From Papilionanthe hookeriana x Papilionanthe teres (lineage: Eukaryota; Streptophyta; Magnoliopsida; Asparagales; Orchidaceae), in assembly GCA_022702705.1 (NCBI GenBank), contig CM040434.1, positions 18,519,771 to 18,583,770 on the forward strand: a stretch of DNA of 64,000 nt, read 5' to 3'. The position numbers and the translations under genes are program-made. Position 1 is the first letter of the stretch, and the number at the start of each line of letters is the position of its first letter. Shown here piece by piece: positions 38,101 to 50,062 of this stretch. The notes below the pieces were generated by a model, which did no database searches, had not been told where the DNA came from, and saw only the letters and a program-made list of their open reading frames with translations.

Positions 38101-41100
38101 ACGGGTGCAGACCAGTCGTAGACGATGACCAAACGCCGTCCGATAGCGCGTGTATCGAGTGGACGGTCCAGATTGTGCTGGATCGAAGGACGTTACGTGA
38201 ACCGCGGGCCCCCGGAGCGCTGAGTCAGATGGCTGCGTTGAATGGGAGCGCGACGCGTGGGTTTTCGGAGCTGCCGAGGATGAGTCGGTGCCGCGAGGAT
38301 AAGTAGATAAATATGGATTTTTTTTATTTAATTAAATACCTAAAACTTAGAAAATACATATCTTTGTGTAGAAAAATCATAAAAATAAAATAAAAATACC
38401 CTCTTGCTCAGTGAATAGAGGAGAATAATGTGCAAAAAGAATTGAGTTAATTTTATGAGTATTTTATTTTTAATTAATTATTTACTCATTTCAGTGTTTT
38501 AATTCTCCATTTGCATAGACAATTCACCATGACATGAGACCATAGGGCTTTTGAAGCCTCTGATCTTGGAAACATTCCCTGAATTTTTCAAGGTCAGAGG
38601 CTATCTTTAAGGCAAGTTATGTATTTTTCAAGTTTTTGTCATTGTTTTTGGTATTTTATTTCCATTAATTAGCATGTTGCTTAGAAAATTCTAGGAAAAT
38701 TTGGGAAGGTTTCTTAGGACCAAAGGACCCTAGGATAATTATATTTTGAGTTAATTCATTAAGAATAACCCTAATTGGCCTAATTACTCAAAACTGAATT
38801 TTAATTAATTTGGGTTAACCACACATCAAAAGAACTTGAAAATAATTCTGCACTGATCTATAGGATCAGAGGGACCTTTCATAAAAATTTCAAATCAATT
38901 GGAAATTTTTAACCCCACTAAATGGATTAATTAAGTCACATGAGTAAAATTAAACTTTAAAAATTCATAACTTCAAAAATACACTTTAAAAATTCACAAA
39001 ATTGGTCTTGGGGCTTCTCTGATATTAGAGGAGTCTAAGAAAACTAAAATTGGAATTTTCTAAAAATCTTCATTTTTCACCATATTTTAATATTTTAAAT
39101 AATTAAAAAATAGTAAAAATCAGAAAAATATAAAAAATCATAAAAATGTCATATTTTGACTCCTAATCACTTAGGAATAAACCAAATATTTTTCTCAAGT
39201 CTCAAAGTAAAGATATTGAATTTTAAATGCTTAAGACAATTTTTAATATTAAAAATGGATTTTTTTAACCTTTTTACTAAACTAATTCTAATAAATCAAA
39301 GAGAAATCAGAAAATTATAAAATTTATTTTTCCAAACTCCTTGAGGTCAGAGAGATTTATGAAAAATATAAAACTTAATTTTTTACCTTTATTTTATTTT
39401 ATAATTAGTTAACACTCTAAAACTCAAAATAATTATAATAAATAAAATATAATTCAAAAAATCACCAAATTTGGTCCAAGTGGTCCTCCGGTCAGTAGAA
39501 ACACCCCATAATTTTCCTAAGGACAGAAACCTTACCTTGGTCATGTAGTTGAATTGCCATTGAAAATCCCTATTTTTCATTAAAATAAATATATAAATTA
39601 AATTAAATTCAGAAAAATCATATTTTCTCCTCTAATGTCTTAATTGACATATTAGTGAAGTGTCATAAAAATTTCAAGTTCATTTGAGCTCAATTTAGTG
39701 AGTTATGAGATAAATAAGCCTAAAGGGCCATAAAGGTAATTAAAGGATTTTAACCCTAATTAACATTTAGGTCTAATCAAAAAGGGAGGGTAAAATATTT
39801 GATCTTAAAATTTCATTAGATGATTGAAACCTAGAGAATTAAGGGGTTGAAAACCATTAATCATCTTGAAAATATTTAAAGTAAACCTTAATTAATTAAA
39901 CAATTTGAATTTTGGAAGAATAAGTTAAAATTTGGATTATTAAAATGGGGATATAATTTAGATAGACTATAATCACTTAAAATAAAATCCCCAAATGAAT
40001 CACTTTAATTATATTTAACTTTTAATTAAACTTAAGATGATAATTGAAATTAATAAATTAATAATAAAGAAAAGGTAACCCTTAATTAAATTAAAACTTA
40101 AAACATTAAATAACTTGATAATTAAATTGAAATAAATTTAAAACATTAAAAAAAATTATTAATTTCAAAAATCACTTGAAAGCAAATTTAAAACAAACTT
40201 GAAACATCAAAATCAATTTCAAAAAATAATTTTTAATTAAAAAAATCAAACCAATTAAAAGTTAATCTAGAATATTGCAATTAAATTAAAATTAAATCAT
40301 TAAAGTCTAAATTAAATAATTTAAACTCCTCTTTCAATTCAAATGGTTTAAAACACTTAAGAATAAAGCAACTTGAACACTATTCCAAAATTAAATTTAT
40401 TAAAATTTTATAACTAAATTAAATCACTTTAAATCACCAATTCCAATTTTAAATCATTAAATTCTTTAACAAACTGATTTGCCCCCTAAAAGTTTTCATT
40501 ATTATAACTCTTAAGTAAAGCATCAAGTGAAATGTCACTTAGTCATTTTACTTATAGGATAATCAAACATCCTAATTCGCTGAGCAAGAAACAAACTTAA
40601 CTAAATTCTTGGATGATTAATTCATCAGTACGATAAAATTCATTTAGACTCAAAATAATCCCAAAAATATTGAAAAGATGTTTAGGACTCGTCCTAAACA
40701 CTTCCTCAATATGATGGGATGTTTTAGAAGAACAATTGAATTTAATTATTCTTTGATGAAGAAAATCATCCACAAAATTACAAGAACCTAGACGTTATAG
40801 GAGATGACTAGCAATAAGATTAGGAATTTGGTAGACAACCAGAACCTTCCCTTAGCTTTACCTAGGTACTTGTTATAAATATTTAAATGCCTTAACATAT
40901 GTTTTAAGTGCAGCTCGGAATGACGAGAAGACCCTCCAGGTACACTTTTATTTTATTGCAATTTACTTTATTGCAATTTATTTATATAAGCTGCACTTTA
41001 CTCTTCTTGCATGTTAAACAAGATTGTTGCATGAAAACTAAAACCTTTAGGATAGCCACAAAACTGAAACCAAAATTAAATTAAAAGTCACAACAAGATA

Positions 41101-42464
41101 AAATTCACCGCCACAACATTCAAAATATAAAATAACTCAAAATTTAATCACAAACAAAACACAAAACTACCATTGCAATTAAATTAAAACATCTCGTTAG
41201 ATGATCGGGAATACCTCAGATGATGTAACCTAACGGGATTTCCCACGGTCTAAATGAAAGTGTGGAACTCATTCAGTTGAGTTTAGGAAATTCATCTGGA
41301 CTAAGTGAATTTGATAAAATAACGGTGCCGGAATGATGGAACCGTGTGATCTTAACCAGTGTTGTTATAATCAACTTTAATATTCCCCTAATAAATCATT
41401 AAAGACATTTGAACTTTAAGACTTTTCTAAACCAAAACACTTCTCTCATCTCTGGATTTTCACCTTCTAAAACTAAACCTCTGCAAAAATAAGGAGCTTG
41501 GAGCAGCACGGCTATCGTAATCAGCAAAACCTGAGTCTACTTCAGTAAAACCATTTCTTAGAATTAAATAAAAAAAGCCATAGGATTTCGAGGTAGTTTG
41601 CTTAGTGCAACATAAATCCGCAACCTTGTCGTTAGGCATTTGCATAATCATGTTATGCAAATTAAGATCTAACCGGTTTTAGGATTCTGAGGTAGTCGTT
41701 CGGTACGACATAAACCCTCACATCTTCGAGGCTACTTGTGTGATTATATCTCACAAATACAAGTCCTAATTAACTAAAATTGGCAGGATTGAAACATTAA
41801 ATAAATTCCAAAATTGAAGCCAAACAATAGGATAGTTTGGGAAGTTGCCAAGATTCTCCTTGGATCCTCAGCTTCTCCTACTTTTCTTCCTTTGGACTCT
41901 TAAAATAAACTGTTCCAAATTTAAGCTAATCCCTTTTGAAATTTCCAAAGTCCAATCCTTTGAAACCTTAAAATTTGAAATTCTTGAGAGCAAAACCACT
42001 GATCATTATCGAGAGTTTTCTTAAATGATTCCCGTCATTTAAGATGTAATTAAGTATAGGAGCTTGCCCTTATAGGGAACTTTAAGAACCCAGGTTATAT
42101 AAACCCTACTTAATTCATTTATATTAAGCAGGGGAACTTGTCGGCTTATAAAATTGGTTCGCAGACCAAACAAATGTCACAAATCTTCTAGTTTATTTAA
42201 TCGAGCCCCATCATCAAACAGTGTGTCTATTTCGGGATAGATACACGGTTTGTGATGTGGTGCTCGTTTATATAAACTATTTAGGATGTGAGATCGGTTT
42301 GATTTCATATCTTAAAATTTTCAAACTTAAATTATTTTCAAAATCAAATGCTACTTTCTAAATTATATATATATATTTAAATTAAATTTAAAATCTAAAA
42401 TTCTCCGATAACTGCTATAGGCGACCCCCTTTTTCAAAACACATAACCTAAAAATATGCCGACA
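35141..42464 (+). repeat. 5' LTR (7.3 kb)
   Basis: Starts TGTTGACCTC and ends GCCGACA, matching the 3' LTR throughout. It has three composition zones: a G-poor, CCCAATTT-rich zone (about 35630–37250), a GC-rich zone (37290–38310) and a very AT-rich zone (38310–42460). A conserved AGATAAATATGG word at 38305 just after the GC-rich zone is a possible TATA element. Perfect 9-bp stem TTTGCATAA/TTATGCAAA at 41639–41661. ORFs in the GC-rich zone are not supported as genes. Confidence 0.92.
37290..38310 (+). promoter_or_regulatory. GC-rich zone of the 5' LTR, possible promoter region
   Basis: About 1 kb of GC-rich, CpG-containing sequence in an otherwise AT-rich LTR. It contains GGCCGGCTAGCC, CGCGAGCTTCC and CCGCGGGCCCCCGG-type words and ends in AAGTAGATAAATATGG. 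The same zone is kept in the 3' LTR at 56820–57825. Placement as the U3/R control region is an inference from composition and the TATA-like word. Confidence 0.35.
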
Positions 42465-42471
42465 TACTTTC

Positions 42472-42489
42472 TGGCGACTCCTTTGGGGA
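42472..42489 (+). other. Primer binding site
   Basis: TGGCGACTCCTTTGGGGA lies seven bases after the LTR end. It starts with the required TGG (complement of tRNA CCA) and resembles the tRNA-Arg-type primer sites reported for Ogre elements. The tRNA identity is from memory of that family and was not checked. Confidence 0.7.
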
Positions 42490-43015
42490 CTAGTTCTTCT
42501 CTCCATCATAATCAGATGGTTTTGCTTTCATAAATCGATAGTGAGTCAATGTCCCTAGCGGACCAAACTATCATTCTTCCGTTGGCATACCTCGCTCTTT
42601 TCTGTCTTGAGCAAGTATAGTCGACTCCCTTTTGGATTTAGGAGCCACTGTTTAGACACCCCTAAAAAGAGAGGTTCCAAAATCCTTTTACCTCTTTTCT
42701 GAGGTAGGGGTGGACCCCCAATAGGTGTTAGCTTAGGAGCGTTCCTTCGGATTGAGAAGCCTTACGAGATTTTCTCTCCCTTTTCAATTCCGAACCGGGT
42801 CCCTTCCTTTTTCTATAAACCTCCGTTCTTTAAACATTTCGTTCCTAACAAACAAATTTTCTAATAAACAACCCTTTAATAAACAAACTCTTTTAAATCA
42901 TAAATACACTAAGATAAACGAAAATATGTTCGGACTCTTTCTTTTTTTCGTCCTAAATTTTGTGACAAAAGGAAGCATAATTCGGGACTAATACTCAGAA
43001 TCTACCCTGCAGAAA
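42490..43015 (+). other. 5' leader between primer site and ORF1
   Basis: Non-coding. Contains an 18-nt segment (42711–42728, TGGACCCCCAATAGGTGT) perfectly complementary to 54687–54704 just before the 3' LTR. Confidence 0.7.
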
Positions 43016-43985
43016 ATGTCTGCCCCAAAGTTAATCTTCTCCTTCACCAACGGAATAGACTTCGCCGTTTACAAGGATGAGTTGCCCGACAATGGGATCA
43101 TCCATTTCGAACAAGGATTTAACAAGAAAGAAATCAAGTTCGCTGATGTCACTCTCTTCACACTAATGGACAAAGTGCCAGAAACTGAGAAACCCCTTAT
43201 TGAGTTCAACCTGAAGTCGACTCAGAAATTCCCTCCCCTGCAAAGGGTTCCAGCTGAAAGAAGTACTGTTATTCGTAGGAGAACTGTTGTCTCTACCCCC
43301 ACCGGTCTAGTCATCTCTGCACCTACCCCGGCTTCTGCCAAACCGAAGGGGAAGGAAATTCAAGTCTGTGATGAGCCTGTCACCATGGAGGGTACATATT
43401 TTGCTATAATACCATCTGTTTTCGAGATTGGGTCCAGTTCAAGAGTTGCACCCCTAACTCGGACTCAAAGGAAAAATAGAAGCAAAAAGATAGCCAGGAT
43501 TGAGAAAGCCAAGGCTGCTGAAGTTACTTTCCTGGAAGAGATCCTTGAACTGCCTGAGTATATACCTCTGCTGGAAGGGAGTAGGTTTCACCCCCTCTCT
43601 GCTGCATCAGATGAAGAAGACATCAGAAGGATTGTCGCTACCCCAACCTGCATACTATAGTAACTGCAAAAGAAAAAGGGTTAAGACTACGCCATTTGCT
43701 CGGCTACAAGCTGTGATAGAAAAATTGGCAAAGGAAGAAAGATGCCCCGTGTCAGAAATCCTAAGAAGAATGGGACGAGTGCCAGTTAGATCCCGCCTTA
43801 GACCGCGAGTAGAGCCTGTCACTGCCATAAAGAAACCAAGGAAGAAAATGAGAGCTAGTTCACCTGTTGTTGTATCAGGCCATCATATTAGGGAGGACAC
43901 CACCTACCAGCATATAGCCGACAAACCCTCCGGTCCTAGGCCTTCTGCTGTAAGAAGGATGGTGTGGCGACCTATTATTACCTAG
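43016..43985 (+). pseudogene. ORF1 protein of Ogre-type element, broken
   Basis: The first piece (43016–43660, 214 residues) starts MSAPKLIFSFTNGIDFAVYK, continues to an Arg/Lys-rich segment (LTRTQRKNRSKKIARIEK, about residues 147–164) and a DEEDIRRIV acidic end. A frameshift near 43640 moves the reading to 43500–43985 (TTPFARLQAVIEKLAKEER, then RRMGRVPVRSRLRPR). The frame then continues past a TAG toward gag. ORF1 upstream of gag is a hallmark of Ogre elements; its function is unknown. The start is the first ATG after the leader. Its N-terminal block and basic motif recur in the AlkB ORF at 51621. Confidence 0.7.
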
Positions 43986-44171
43986 TCGAGACCATCACAA
44001 CGTCCTGAGAAGAAAAGCCTCGTCAAAGAGCCTGAATCTGAAGGAAGTGCTACTGCAATAAAAGAAACTCCCGAAAAAGAAGTTCAACAGTCGTCGCATG
44101 ACAATCGCGAGACCGTCTGGAAGAGACCCCTCGAGGATGCTATAGGAAAGCTAAGGACGGATATCCGACGG

Positions 44172-45515
44172 TTGGCAAAAGAAAGAGGGGAAAAGTTGGA
44201 AAATGAAGTTAATTCATCAGAATTTATGGATGAAGAGTATGCCGAGATCAACACGGTTGAAACACGAGCATCGTCAGCTTCGCAAGGTGCTCCGGCAGCT
44301 GCGGAAAGAGACGAACCGGAAGTGATGAGAGCACAGCTTCGGGAAAGAGATGACACAATTTCCCCAGATGGCAAAGAGGATGGAAGAGATGGCTGCTGCT
44401 TTAGCCACTCTCCAAAGTCGAGTGCAACCTCGGAAAGAAACACCCCCAGAGATCATCCATATTACAGATGGAGGAAAAGAGATCACATCCGTCAACGGAG
44501 ATGAGCCACCAAAGAAGGATTCTACACAGAATATGATTCCCGAAAAGGACATTAAAAACATGGTAGAACAGCAGGTGCGAGAAGCTTTAGCACAATCCAA
44601 GAGTGGAGCATCTATTCAGATGGGTAGACCTTACCCTAAAGAGTTCGATGCAACTCAATACCCGAAAGGCTTCGTACCACCTCTGTTTAAGACTTTTGAT
44701 GGAACGGGAAACCCCCGGCAGCACGTCGCACATTTTCGTGCTAGTTGCTGCAATGCCGGTGGGAGTGACGCTTTACTCTTTCGTCAGTTCGTCAGCAGTT
44801 TGTCAGGGATCGCCTTTGACTGGTACACAGAATTGCCAAATGGTTAAGTTAAGACCTTTGCAGAATTGGAAAACCTTTTCGTTAAGCGGTTTGCCGGAGC
44901 TCGGCACCACATCACTATCGGTGATCTAGTGGTGGAGCGCCAGAAACCGAACGAGACTTTAGTGGATTACATACTTCAATGGAGAAATTTAAGCATGAAG
45001 TGTTAACCATAGCTACAGGAATAGCATGCAATCGGTATTTTGCTGAAAAGCATCCACGGCCCGATAGCACTTCTCCTTAAAGGATTTACAATCAAGACTT
45101 TCGAGAAATTGCTTAGCAAGGCCGGGAGCTTACAAGAGGAAGCAAAGCAGCTAAGTTTCGTGGACAAGACCGATAAACGAAAACCGAGTGAAAACATTCG
45201 AAAAGAAGTCCGGAATCGTCGCGGCGAGTAGATAAGGGCAAGCGACCGATGCGAGATACGACGGAGGGGCCACGGCCTAGCTATCAACCACCACAACGTA
45301 CTTACCAACAACCTCGGCGGGGTTATCAACGGCCTCGACCAAGCTATCGATTGCCTCGGCATTATGAACAACCGCCTCATCCACGGCGTACCTCGAAAGA
45401 TTTTCCGAATAAGGAATATCCATTCAAGATCGAAGCGATAGCGAAGATGTTCCGCAGTTTAATGAACACCCAATTTTCAGCTACCAGAGCCCAAGAGGCC
45501 GGAAGAAGTCAATAA
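44172..45515 (+). pseudogene. gag: Gag capsid protein, broken
   Basis: Acidic/coiled N-terminal part (44172–44504), then after a frameshift near 44350 a capsid block (44350–44847) with RPYPKEFDATQYPKGFVPPL, FKTFDGTGNPRQHVAHFRAS and SSLSGIAFDWYTELP. These are typical of the Retrotrans_gag family, which forms the virus-like particle. Reading resumes after the TAA at 44845–44847 (FVKRFAGARHH…), then shifts frame to 45040–45231 and again to 45249–45515, an Arg/Pro/Tyr-rich stretch (RPSYQPPQRTYQQPRRGYQR). Several stops and shifts make it non-functional. Confidence 0.85.
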
Positions 45516-45789
45516 GAAAGATCATCCAAACTATTGCCCTTACCATCGGATGCTCGGGCATAAGATAGAGGATTGCATCACTTTCAAGATTTGGCTTGAC
45601 GACAATCTCCAGAAAGGGAACAAAACAATCCTGAAGGAATACATGAAGGAACCCCAAAAGGGAGGTTCCGTCAATGTTATTTCAACGGATCCTATTGTTC
45701 CGATAGACCCTTACATGACCCATGATGGATGGAGTACCGTTTGGACAAAGCCTTCAAGGAAAATCTTAGATCATATCCAAAACGCTTAG
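45481..45789 (+). pseudogene. Gag C-terminus with zinc-knuckle-like motif
   Basis: The frame contains YCPYHRMLGHKIEDC, a CxxH…H…C pattern usual in plant Ty3 elements at the place of the nucleocapsid zinc knuckle. It is followed by GGSVNVISTDPIVPIDPYM. This segment is the start of the part shared with the reverse remnant at 3310–6965. It ends in TAG at 45787–45789. Confidence 0.75.
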
Positions 45790-46083
45790 GTGCACGCTTC
45801 AACTCAAAGTTTGAAACCTGCCGAGCCGGTGCTATCGCTTGCGATTGAAGAAACGCCTCAGAAGGAACATAAGATCGTGGAAGAAAAGAAAACCGAGGCT
45901 CCAAAGAGTAGACTAGGGGCTGCTTATCCTAGGATAGTTGTTTCCGATTCAGGGGAGAAATTCCTCGAACCTCTGACTCTGTATGATTATTTGCTCGCCC
46001 CGGCAGGATCTTATAATGATAAGAGTTTTGGTGTTGGCTGCATTTTGACTGTTTCTAACGATTACGTAACTAACGAAAACTAA

Positions 46084-47088
46084 GCTAATCCGGATCTCGA
46101 TTCCGATATAAATAACGATTCTCAAATCACACTAAACCTCAATGACCACGACGAAGGAGAAGATGTTCACAAGGATGGCTACGAAAGTTCAACAAGCGAC
46201 GAGTCTATTTGTGAATTTCGAGGAGCTTCGATTGCGATAGAATTAGAGTCATCAGATTCTGAAGTAACTGCAGAAGAGCCAGTCATTTCAATTCAAGAGG
46301 ATACACCGGCAGATTCAACACCAGATTCAAAAGAAATAACAGAAGTTAATTTAAGAAGTGGAAAAGTTCTATCCCCGAGAATGGGTCCAAAGGATAAAGG
46401 AAAGCAGGTGGTTGCTCAGGAAGAGCCAACCCCAGCAGAGGAACTGCCCATTCAGGAAGAAATTGGAGAGCCCGGTAATAAAGTGGATTATAACGTGCTA
46501 GCCCATCTTAGGAAACTACCAGCTAAATTGAGCATCTACGACGCTCTGATCCTGTCAAAGGAGATGAGAGAAACTCTGATCAAGGCTTTACTTGATCCAG
46601 AAATTTTTTTAGCTCAAATGGCCGGTAATTCCTTAGACGAGGTTTGCTCGTTAAAAGAACAATGAGGTGTTACCTTCACGGACAATGATCTACTACTCGA
46701 AACAGCTGATCACAACCGACTGTTGTACATTTCAGTCACTATTGGAAAGTTTACGCTCTCCAGAGTGTTGGTTGATCCGGGAGCATCAATCAACATAATG
46801 AATCTTCAGGCGCTAGCATATTTGGAAATTGATGCTCGTGAGCTTGAAGTAGACAAGATGTTATTGAGAGGCTTCAATCATAAAGGAGAGAGAGCTCTCA
46901 CATCGATTACACTGTTAATGAAAACTAGTGACTTAGCAAAGACAACTGCAAAATTCCATATAATTGATTCTGAGACATCGTTCAACGCTCTACTGGGTCG
47001 GCCATGGATTCATGAAAACTGGATGGTCCCGTCGTCTCTGCACCAGTGCATAAAGTATTATGAAGGAGGAGAACAATGTATCAAATGA
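46084..47088 (+). pseudogene. Aspartic protease region of pol, broken
   Basis: Starts with an acidic linker and EVNLRSGKVLSPR, then the conserved YNVLAHLRKLPAKLSIYDAL block (46490–46560). After a TGA at 46663–46665 comes the protease: SVTIGKFTLSRVLVDPGASI with the catalytic D in DPGAS (46774–46788), and the C-terminal signature NALLGRPWIHENW (about 46984–47022). It would mature gag and pol polyproteins. The active-site aspartate is retained. It lies in one frame with reverse transcriptase. Confidence 0.85.
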
Positions 47089-47106
47089 GATTTGTAACCG
47101 TTCTCC

Positions 47107-48144
47107 GTGCATGAAATCAGAATTCATGAAGATGCAGCCTATTACGCGCCTCCGAAGAAAACAATCTTCTCCAGAAATGTCATACCAAATGAAGCAAAAG
47201 AAGTGCAAGATGATAAAGAGCCTGAAATTCTAGTCCAACCGTTACTCACCACTCCCTTACGGCGAGATGGTGAAGGTTTGGTCGAGGCCGGGGACGAGGT
47301 CGTGGAAGAGACGTTTGAACAGTTGGATAAACCAGTCATCAAAGTTGATTGGGAGAGAAATTCCGAAGAAGAAGAAATCAAGAAAGAAGCAATGCAAATA
47401 AACCAGAAGAAACCACAGTTCAAGATCTCTCTCAAAGATGAAAAGAATGAAGAATATAAATCAATGTAAGAGAAGATTAACCACTATGTACATACTATGA
47501 CCCTGACCCCGATCCATTCTAATAAGATCGAGGGTATGGTGGTCAAAGAAGTGCATGGTGGTGGTACTAAACCAATTAAGTTTTACCGTGGTGCTTCTTC
47601 TTCCAAAACTGAAAATGATGTACAATTTGAAGATGTTGCTTCATCTGAACTAATGGAATTGCCTTTTGAGTGGTATTCTCCCTGTGTTCAAAATTTAATT
47701 CAACGTGGTGTCTTACCTAAATAATGGACAAAAGGTCGATCACAACACCTCAAAAAATTATGGAATAATGCCAGTTGGCCTCCCAATTCAAAACATGGTC
47801 TCGGATTCGGCACGGTAGGATCAGTCGACGATACAGAATTTTGCTTGGTTGTCACTTGCGAGCCTAATGAAGACTGCTTGGAAGCTTCAGAAGATCTTGA
47901 AGATCTACCAATCGGAAATGCTCCGCCAGAATTCGAAGAAGAAATTAAATCTACAATAGACGAGTTAATGGAAGTTAACTTAGGTACTAGCGAAGATCCT
48001 AGGCCGACCTTTGTTAGCTCCTTACTCAATAAAGAAGACTCCAAAGAGATAATCAAGCTATTGATGGAATTCAAGGACTGTTTTGCTTGGAGTTATGATG
48101 AAATGCCAGGATTAGCTCCAGAAGTCGCAGTTCACAAGTTATGA
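47107..48144 (+). pseudogene. Pol linker between protease and reverse transcriptase
   Basis: Acidic, Lys-rich linker in the pol frame with stops at 47467–47469 and 47722–47724. It includes KKPQFKISLKDEKNEE and ends with KDCFAWSYDEMPGLAPEVAV, the standard lead-in to Ty3 reverse transcriptase. Some Ogre elements remove an intron in this area; no convincing donor/acceptor pair was identified. Confidence 0.7.
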
Positions 48145-48186
48145 GTAGATCCCACTGTTGTTCCAGTTAGACAAGCTCCGAGAAGA

Positions 48187-48855
48187 ATGCATCTAGAGAT
48201 TGAACAACAAGTTATAGCTGAAGTTAAGAAGCTAATAGATGCTAAATTTGTCTGTGAGGAACAATATCTAACTTGGTTAGCCAATGTGGTACAGGTCAGA
48301 AAGAAGAATGGTCAGATCAAAATCTGCATGGATTTCAGAGATTTAAACAAAGCATGTCCAAAGGACGAATTCCCGCTACCCATTCCAGAATTGATGATCG
48401 ACATTGCTTCAACACATGAAGTCTTCTCATTGATGGATGGATCATCAGGATACAACCAGATAAAGATGGCACCAGAAGATGAAAAGCTTACAGCCTTCAG
48501 AACGCCGATCGGGGTGTACTGCTACACAGTGATGTCGTTTGGATTAAAGAACGTAGGAGCAACTTATCAAAGAGAAATGACAAGGATTTTTGATGATCTC
48601 ATTCACAACCAAGTCGAGTGTTACGTGGATGATGTGGTCATCAAGAGTAAATTAAAAGAAGATCACTTGTATGATTTGAGAATTATTTTCGAGCGATTAA
48701 GACAATTTAACCTTAAGATGAATCCCCTAAAATGCGCCTTCGGCGTCACCTCTGGGAAATTCTTAGGATTTTTTGTCCGACATCGTGGAATTGAAATCGA
48801 TCCGGAGAAGATTAAAGCTATCTTAGAAATGCCGCCTCCCAAAACCTTGAAATAA
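48187..48855 (+). pseudogene. Reverse transcriptase domain of pol
   Basis: A 222-residue open stretch with all palm motifs: QIKICMDFRDLNKACPKDEF, SLMDGSSGYNQIKM (catalytic D84), FRTPIGVYCYTVMSFGLKN and YVDDVVIKS (D148, D149). This is the best preserved domain. It converts element RNA to cDNA in the particle. It is bounded by a TGA upstream (48142–48144) and a TAA at the end (48853–48855), both in the same frame as the neighbouring pol domains. Confidence 0.92.
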
Positions 48856-49287
48856 CTACGATCCTTTTAAGGAAAATTGGCATATCTTCGACGCTTTATT
48901 TCAAATTTGTCAGGAAGGTGTCAGCCTTTCTCTGCTTTGGTTAAGAAGGATGCCAAGTTTACTTGGAACTCCAAATGTCAACATGCCTTTGATAACATTA
49001 AACAATATTTAATGACAACTCCTGTTTTAGCAGCCTCAGTCTCGGGTAGACTGTTGATACTTTATACCGCAGCGTTAGACGACTCCCTTGGAGCCTTGCT
49101 AGCCCAGGTCAATGACGAGGGAAAAGAAAATGCTCTCTATTACTTAAGCCGTCGTCTAATTTCGACGGAAGTAAAGTATCCTCCTATTGAGAAGCACTGT
49201 TTGGCCCTGATCTTCGCCGCACAGAAGCTCAGACACTACATGCTTTCTCATAAGGTCAACCTTATTTCGAAGTTTAATCCATTATAA
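48856..49287 (+). pseudogene. RNase H (Ty3-type) domain of pol
   Basis: Contains LAYLRRFISNLSGRCQPFSA, FTWNSKCQHAFDNIKQYL, LYTAALDDSLGALLAQ and IEKHCLALIFAAQKLRHYM, the usual order of the connection/RNase H domain after reverse transcriptase. In-frame TAA codons at 48868–48870 and 49285–49287. In Tat elements this domain is often degenerate because a second RNase H is present. Confidence 0.85.
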
Positions 49288-49290
49288 TAT

Positions 49291-50030
49291 TTGATGACCC
49301 ATCCGACACTTTCTGGTAGACTTGCCAGGTGGTCAATGATACTATTGCAATTCGATATAACTTTCGTGCCGCTTCGTACCGTAAAGGGACAAGTCCTAGC
49401 AGACTTCCTCGAAGCACATCCTTTATCGGCAGAATCGCCTCTCAACGACGACTTGCCAGACGAGCAGATAATGAGCCTAGAAGACCCCGATGATCAGTGT
49501 TAGGAATTGTATATCGACGGAGCATCCTCAGCACAGAAAGACAAAGAATTGCAAACAATAGTGCCCGGTAAGGCAGGAATCGGACTAATATTTATAACAC
49601 CGGAGCGGGGGATATTAAGGTATTCCTACCATCTAACAGAACCGTGTACAAACAACAAAGCAGAATACGAAGCCCTTATAACCGGACTGGAATTAACCAT
49701 TCAGATGGGGATAACAGACATCAACATCTATGGAGATTCCCAGTTGATCATTCAGCAAGTCGTCGGACAGTACAAAATTCTAAAACCAAGACTCGAACAA
49801 TACTTTCAATACGCCATGAAACTGTTGGAACAAATTTCGAATGTAACAATCTACAAGATTCCGAGGAGAGAAATGCCCTTGCAGATGTGCTAGCCCGCCT
49901 TGCAAAAGAATTTGCCTGCCTACAGGATGAGGCAGTTGAAATGACAGTTCAAGGACGACAGGTACTATCACAGCTCGACATGGATACAATACACAAACCA
50001 GAAAAAGCAAAAGAATCGTTGCAACAGTAA
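49291..50030 (+). pseudogene. Second, archaeal-type RNase H of pol
   Basis: After HPTLSGRLARWSMILLQFDI and a TAG (49501–49503) comes a second RNase H: YIDGASS (D), TNNKAEYEALITGLEL (E) and INIYGDSQLIIQQVVGQY (D). The last block, NALADVLARLAKEF, is in another frame because of a one-base shift near 49870. An additional archaeal-type RNase H between the normal one and integrase is diagnostic for the Tat/Ogre lineage. Confidence 0.88.
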
Positions 50031-50062
50031 CAAAAGTTATAGAAGATTGGCGGCAACCATTA

